DNA from: Haliclona indistincta
Taxonomy: Eukaryota > Porifera > Demospongiae > Haplosclerida > Chalinidae
Reading direction: 5' to 3'
Length of the DNA stretch: 64,000 nucleotides
Assembly: GCA_964017065.1 (NCBI GenBank)
Contig: OZ024786.1
Span: 976,888-1,040,887 of the forward strand
Made by a program: the position numbers and the translations under genes. This document shows, one piece after another, positions 58,995-64,000 of the stretch (positions within the stretch are counted from its first letter, which is position 1; each line of letters starts with the position of its first letter). The notes under the pieces were generated by a model that saw only the letters and a program-made list of their open reading frames with translations, was not told where the DNA came from and ran no database searches.

Positions 58995-60311
58995 TTAGTG
59001 TAGCAATGACTTTGTTTTCACATGTGATGCCAGAAGTTCATCCCTTAAATTTTGACCAGCAAGTGTAGATTTTCCTTGAGCTGCTGCAAGATTTTGCTGA
59101 GTGGCGCTAATAAACTCAGCAAGTCGAGTATGACAAAGTTTTCGACTAAGTTCTTTATACACGTTGGTTATTGCCGTCTCAAATTCAGGCACATTCACAT
59201 CAGCATTCCGTTCCACTAAACTGGTTGTAATCAACGATTTAAACTGTTGTTGAAATTCTTGAGCAGTCTCCAATTTTTTCACTGCAACTTTGATTATGTC
59301 AGGACCATACTTTTTAAAAGCAGAATCATTGGCATTTTCCATTACACAACGGTCAAGTCTACTCAAAAACGTTAGGAACTTCTTGGAAGGAAAATACATG
59401 TGTCCCCTGTCACGATATTGTAGCTCTTCAGGTACATGACTCTTATCTACGCACTGAACACACTTCAAAACTAGTATCTCCTGATCTAAACCTATCTTTT
59501 GCTCATTCTTACAGGTTTGACATTTAGTATATCTTGAATGAAGCATACTTGCGATTGCAGCTCCACAAAATCGATAGTAAACAGATTCTATATCACTGGA
59601 AACAGACACACTGGACTCAGGTGTTAACAATGACTTTTGCACATCACATACTCGCCTCAAAAGGTAATCATGCACAGCGCTGCACAGAGATACCATTATA
59701 GCATCTCTCACACTCTTTTCTACAGACAATCCCTCGCAGTACCCTGCCCACTGCTGCTATACACAAATTAGATTCACCTCTTTGGGAGGATTGGCTGCAG
59801 CATCAGATAAACTGGCACCAGAAGGCAACAGAAAGAAACTACAGCAACGGTGCCACTCAAGCTGAAATCTAAGATATTTATCTTTTCCTTTGTCACAATG
59901 CTTGTAAAGAGCAGCGAATAGATTCACCAGGGACTTTAGCAGCTCAGTGATTGTCTGTTTAGAACTATGCAATGACTTCCATAAATCTTGTCTAGCCTTG
60001 TTGTCTAAAATGTGTCTTGCATTGGTTAAAGTCTTGTCAACGTGCAGAACAACATTCTCGACCGTCACGTCATGGATTGACAGCAAAACTCTCGCTTTCT
60101 CTTCCTTATTCAACGTCAAACGCCGTTTCTTAGTGGTATGACCTCCTTTGGATTTTGCTTTCCCTTTACCACGGCGCTTTGGAGTAGCGCACGGATCCGT
60201 TGTTTGCTGTTCGTCTTCGTCTTCGCATTCAATTTCAATCTCTTCACAGTAGTCATCCAGATACAATCCATCAAAGCTAGCTTCACTATCGGTTAGCTCA
60301 GCCAAAGCCAT
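58995..60311 (-). CDS. Transposon protein of about 430 aa, split by one TAG or a 21-nt intron
   Basis: The frame starts at 60311 beside the right terminal repeat. Its N-terminal third is acidic then strongly basic (KRRGKGKAKSKGG), followed by a helical region. A single TAG at 59757-59759 divides it from a second open part in the same frame (CQTCKNEQKIG, CVQC, and RDRGHMYFPSKKFLTFLSRL). The stop lies at the end of GTGAATCTAATTTGTGTATAG, a 21-base GT...AG segment whose removal keeps the frame. Either this is an extraordinarily short intron, a readthrough codon, or a disabling mutation. The zinc-knuckle followed by RGxxYPS-like sequence recalls the C-terminal end of several DDE transposases. The catalytic core is not evident, so the element may depend on another copy. 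Confidence 0.65.
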
Positions 60312-60681
60312 CAGGTTTTGACGTCATTCAGTCTCACGTGAAGCGCACCGGAAGTCACGTTACTTTCTACACAGTGTTTGTATGCGGGTATCGGAGGTTC
60401 GACACTCTTCTTATTATAAACTCTTGATGCCACAACCTCATAATGGAATCCCACCACACGGCGCAGATTACGGTTCTGTGAGCGGAGTTCTACTGAATAA
60501 TTTTTACAACGCTCGCGTGTCCTTGCTTGTCGTTCGCGTCATTTCTGTTTGCTGTTGCTATGGTCTAAATCAGTTAGACAGTGCATCCATTCGGATCTAC
60601 GCGATGTAGAAGCCCTCGCACCGTTACCATAGCGTCCGAGTGTAGCGAGGGAACTATATGGTAGCGGCTCTCGGGCTTCTA

Positions 60682-61511
60682 GAGTAACACGGGGCTATTT
60701 CGTGACGGGGCTATTTCGCGACACATACAAATCAATTGAGGAAGCCAAACTTACTTACGGAATAGCCCCGCTTGACTACCTTCGCTCTTTCCGTCGTAAC
60801 ATTCGATAGCAACGATTGTGAATTAAATGTCGAGCCTGGTACTGCTAACATGAGAATAGATTTCTCTATACACTGGTACCAGACTCGTTGACCAATAGAA
60901 AGCGCTTGAGAGAAAAATAAGCGGGGAAAAAACAATAATCGTTAACAAAACGCTGAGATTTGCGGTTGTTTTTGCTGTTTTTGTGCGCTTTTTAGCTTTT
61001 TTTGCCAGTTTTGTTGCAGACAAGGTAAGTATTCACTCATTTAAATAGTATGGTAACAAAAAAATAAGTCAAATCAAGAACAGAAAGCTCTGAGGTGCAG
61101 TATGGTACGTGCAGATGAAAATCTCGTACTGTAACTCTTCCAGCGTCCAGCCAATATAACAACAGCATTCTGATATCTGCGAGGCAGAATTAAGAGTATA
61201 ACAATCAACAGTACTAGTGATCTGCATCATGCATGTGTGCACTTACAGCTTTATCCATGATGCAATCCGTCTCGAAATAGCCCCGGTGGTGTCGAAATAG
61301 CCCCAAGACGGTCGAGTGAAAAAACGGCTTGCTGTCCAATATTCTTACACTGTATCAGCATAAATTTATATGTGAGCAGTTCGAATAAGACTGCTAATTC
61401 TGTAGGTGCAAGTAAAATTTGGATCCTCGGTACGCGAAAAGAGTTAGCAGTCAAGTAAAGTCGAACGAACGCTCTAACGCCAAAACGTCACGAAATAGCC
61501 CCGGGTTACTC
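60682..61511. mobile_element. 830-bp TA-duplication element with repeated GGGGCTATTTCG
   Basis: Inverted ends GAGTAACACGGGGCTATTTC and complement, TA on both flanks; the sister copy at 49535-49548 (gggcttctaaatcac) is the empty site. Short copies of GGGGCTATTTCG occur at least twice near each end, possibly binding sites for a transposase supplied in trans. No transposase frame. Confidence 0.85.
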
Positions 61512-62289
61512 TAAATCGCGTACATCCTCGGATGCACTGTCTAACTATTATTTAGTATGCCATGCAGTAGATGTGGCATATTTAGGGTTGGGCGGAAAAC
61601 AAGATGGTGGCTACACTTAGGCTGAAAACAATAATTCACGTATATTTTGGCTTTTGATGACATCAGTAGTATTTTAACTGCCTATGAGCTAAGGTAAAGT
61701 GGCCTAATTTCGGTCACCACCTGTTTCCGGTCACTTTGCAGAAAACCCATCGTCCCGGGGCTGTCACTCCAGCAGCCAATATGCTGCCTTCGTAGCGGCA
61801 ACATCTCACTACCACCACAGCCGGACTGAGGCTAACTGACCACCTTCCTCGGTTGGTATAATCGGCGCCACTCTGATCCTTTGTATGCTAGACGAAGCTG
61901 AAGTAAAAAGATAATCTTTGCCTTATGAATTTTAATTCTTAAAACAAGATGTAACTCATTAGTCCCTTAAACTAAAGACTAAACATTAATGAAAATGCAG
62001 GCATAGTGGTATCCTGCTATCTTCTGCGATTTCGAGCTGGCAGATGCCTGTATCATGATAGGTGGAGCTCATTTCAAGCTTTGCGTGGACGGTGACATTG
62101 CAAAATAGCTTTTACAAATTTCTCTGCTGCGAAAGCAAATAAAATCATGCAGACACCTTAGAAGCGGAAGGAGACGACCAAAGCTGATCATAACGCAGGA
62201 CACAATTTTGGAAATCTCTACAGTACTTGCGTTTAGACCAACAATAGCTGTACCAAGAATCCGTGCCATAAACATCTGCTAAATGCAAC
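61512..62289. repeat. Partial second copy of the TA-flanked element and its host repeat
   Basis: From 61692 it matches the left part of the element at 49706 up to the pogo target and slightly beyond, then stops at the foldback at 62290. It lacks the pogo insertion. Confidence 0.8.
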
Positions 62290-62670
62290 AAAATCAAAAG
62301 GATGTAGGGATAAAGAAATCTGCTTCTGGTTCACAATGTAAACCATCAAGGAACTAGCATGGAATGGTAACACGATTGACTTGCTAACAGACCATAGATC
62401 CCTAGGCTACATCAGTGGCTGTACATGATCGAGATTTTGATTATTATTATAATATTTTGTCTCAAGCTGATAGAATTCAATTCAATGCACGTCAGGTGTC
62501 AGTCAACAGCAACTAGCTGAACTGCTATAGTCAGCCACAGCAGCCACTGATGTAGGGATCTATATGGTCTGTTAGCAAGTCAATTGGTTTTACCATTCCA
62601 TGCTAGTTCCTTGTTGGTTTACATTGTGGACCAGTAGCAGATTCCTTTATCCCTACATCCTTTTGATTTC
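62290..62670. mobile_element. Long foldback element, copy 3 (left end truncated)
   Basis: Same arms as copies 1 and 2 (aatcaaaaggatgtaggga and complement), with a longer loop that contains ttattattataatattttg. Confidence 0.85.
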
Positions 62671-62690
62671 GTTAGAAATCTTTCTTTTTC

Positions 62691-63186
62691 TTGTTTGTAT
62701 CCTTTTTTCTTTTTCAGTGAGTTGCAAATTTGGAATTCGGCAAGATAATGTATCTCTTTATTTCCACCATTAGTTTGGTTTGCCTTTGTTGATAATTTCT
62801 TTAAGTGAGCTTTATTTTAACTCATAGTTCATAATTATTATTATTCCTAAATACTGAAACCATTCATGCATGCTGCACGAATGCACAGCATACGAGCCCC
62901 GCCCACTCTGGCTTAGAAAATTTTGTACGGCTGTGATACCATCTGGCAAGCAGCAGAACGGTGATACTACACGAGCTTACTCGGTGATTTGTTCTTCGAA
63001 GACTCCAGACGCCCTCCATACGGCGATACTCCACTTCTAGAATTCATGTGATTGGTCATGTGCGTATTGCATTTTTGTTAAAATGTTTTTATTACGTTTA
63101 CTAATAATAATGGTCATCTAAGTGTGGTGTCAACTACAGAAAGCATGTTCTCAACTGCAGATTGCACGTATGTCTCTTACTTCCAG
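62691..63186. repeat. Diverged copy of the dispersed unit before module 3
   Basis: Diverged version of 39814-40250 (gagccccgcccac, cgaagactccagac), followed directly by the module-flanking block gtttttatta...ggtcatctaagtg. No gene. Confidence 0.65.
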
Positions 63187-63602
63187 TTGCCAGGATAGGA
63201 TTTGATAACATCACATTCAGTGTCGAGGAGGGAGCAGGGTTTGCTGAGCTACCAGTAGCTTTGTTAGGCAATGTTACACTAGGTGGAAGGGTCACCATAC
63301 GCTTTCATACTAGTGACCTATCAAGTGTAGGTCAGCAACATCATTGCACTTGTGTTAGCATGTGTTTTAATACAATCTCTCCTACTATTATATATCAGCT
63401 GGATTGGACTATATTGAAACATTAGAAGACCTCATTTTCGATAGCAGTGTGAACATTATTGTGGTGCGGGTCCCTATTGTTCAAGATGCATTCTCCGAAG
63501 AAACTGAACAGTTTCGTGCTAGTCTGTCACTAGTGGACAGTAATGGCATCAATGTCACTTTGAGTCCTGAACAAGTTACTGTCAACATCACTGATGATGA
63601 AG
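63187..63602 (+). CDS. Calx-beta domain module 3 (two exons)
   Basis: Exon a 63187-63330 and exon b 63399-63602, with sizes and phases identical to modules 1 and 2. Exon a appears identical to module 1, while exon b is closest to module 2 (two or three changes such as VPIVQDAFSEETEQF). The domain is complete. No following exon is visible before the window ends, so the gene presumably continues to the right. Confidence 0.78.
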
Positions 63603-63770
63603 GTATTTCAATTATGGATTAAGTTTTGTATGCAGACACAGTACATCACTATCAGAGAGAAGTGTTTGAAGTAAAACCGCATAACATTATAGCAAATTTC
63701 ATGCACAATTGTGCAGCTAGCATTGTGGACATCGGATGATTGAATATATTCTCATCTAGTATCGCATTGT

Positions 63771-64000
63771 TATGCCTCGGTGGGCGGAGCCACGAGGCAT
63801 ACAGTAATCGTGGTGTCAGTCATTATGCCTCGGTGGGCGGAGCCACGAGGCATACAGTAATCGTGGTGCATTCATTATGCCTCGGTGGGCGGAGCCACGA
63901 GGCATACAGTAATCGTGGTGTCTGTCGTTCATTATGCCTCGGTGGGCGGAGCCACGAGGCATACAGTTGTTGGTCGGGTTGTCATTATGCCTCGGTGGGC
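63771..64000. repeat. Tandem array of palindromic repeats, period about 53 bp
   Basis: At least five units start at 63771, 63824, 63876, 63933 and 63986 and run off the window. Each has a 31-bp imperfect palindrome (TATGCCTCGGTGG ... CCACGAGGCATA) plus a variable spacer of about 22 bp (cagtaatcgtggtgtcagtcat type). The variable spacers and hairpin cores suggest repeated insertion of a small palindromic element into itself or simple array expansion. Confidence 0.92.

Larger units (their letters stand above)
58465..60426. mobile_element. 1,962-bp transposon with 95-bp perfect terminal repeats
   Basis: Perfect 95-bp inverted repeats (58465-58559, 60332-60426; CAAGAGTTTATAATAAG...) are flanked by the 7-bp repeat ATGCCAC (58458-58464, 60427-60433). 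The surrounding repeat continues across the junction as in the copy at 49275-49290. One gene of about 430 codons lies on the minus strand and a small frame on plus. A 7-bp duplication is known for Dada-type elements, but I see no diagnostic Dada motif. Identical ends mean recent activity. Confidence 0.92.

Overview
This window is animal nuclear DNA. It has multi-exon genes with very short GT-AG introns (about 45-65 bp), signal-peptide exons, Ig, fibronectin-III and Calx-beta domains, long CA and GA microsatellites, a 200-N assembly gap and a very dense load of short inverted-repeat transposons. Compact introns, secreted and receptor proteins built from Calx-beta and Ig/FN3 modules, and dispersed palindromic repeats fit a demosponge such as Amphimedon best. 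That is an inference from style, not a proven identification. All gene models below were spliced by eye, checking GT-AG sites and reading phase.

Layout. 1-5.2 kb: mostly non-coding, with a 58-bp satellite and a few candidate exons of an unidentified gene at the left edge. 5.3-7.4 kb: a two-exon gene for a single-pass membrane protein whose intron carries a 232-bp MITE. 7.9-8.5 kb: fragments of a TAPT1-like gene that has lost its membrane core. 9-13.6 kb: microsatellites, an inverted duplication and the gap. 13.9-36 kb: a tandem array of related receptor genes (signal peptide, Ig, FN3, two further extracellular domains, one TM, tail with NPxY, YxxM and ITSM-like tyrosine motifs). Two copies are intact (538 and 542 aa), one is split into a 5' stub and a 3' remnant about 5.8 kb apart, and one is broken by a frame shift and a MITE inside an exon. 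The array is interrupted at 27.58-32.90 kb by a 5,319-bp DNA transposon with 62-bp perfect terminal repeats and a 9-bp target duplication. It carries a spliced RecQ-type helicase on + and a convergent spliced ZAD-finger/DUF6589 gene on -.

36.9-44.8 kb: a secreted or adhesion-type gene whose signal exon lies 4.1 kb upstream of the next exon and whose body alternates beta-rich and Cys-rich modules, all in phase 1. 48.4-63.6 kb: three nearly identical two-exon Calx-beta modules, also phase 1-1 and splice-compatible with each other, separated by nested transposons. These include a pogo-type element with a DDE transposase and PHD tail, a 1,962-bp element with 95-bp perfect terminal repeats, a 1,496-bp element with a TGTA duplication, an 830-bp TA element and several foldbacks. 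The window ends in a tandem array of palindromic repeats.

Working together: the receptor array and the Calx-beta/Cys-rich secreted gene lie side by side, look recently duplicated, and combine adhesion modules with tyrosine-signalling tails. That is the kind of arrangement expected of a cell-recognition locus, but no function is shown by the sequence. Duplicate copies inside the window supply empty sites that confirm several transposon boundaries directly.
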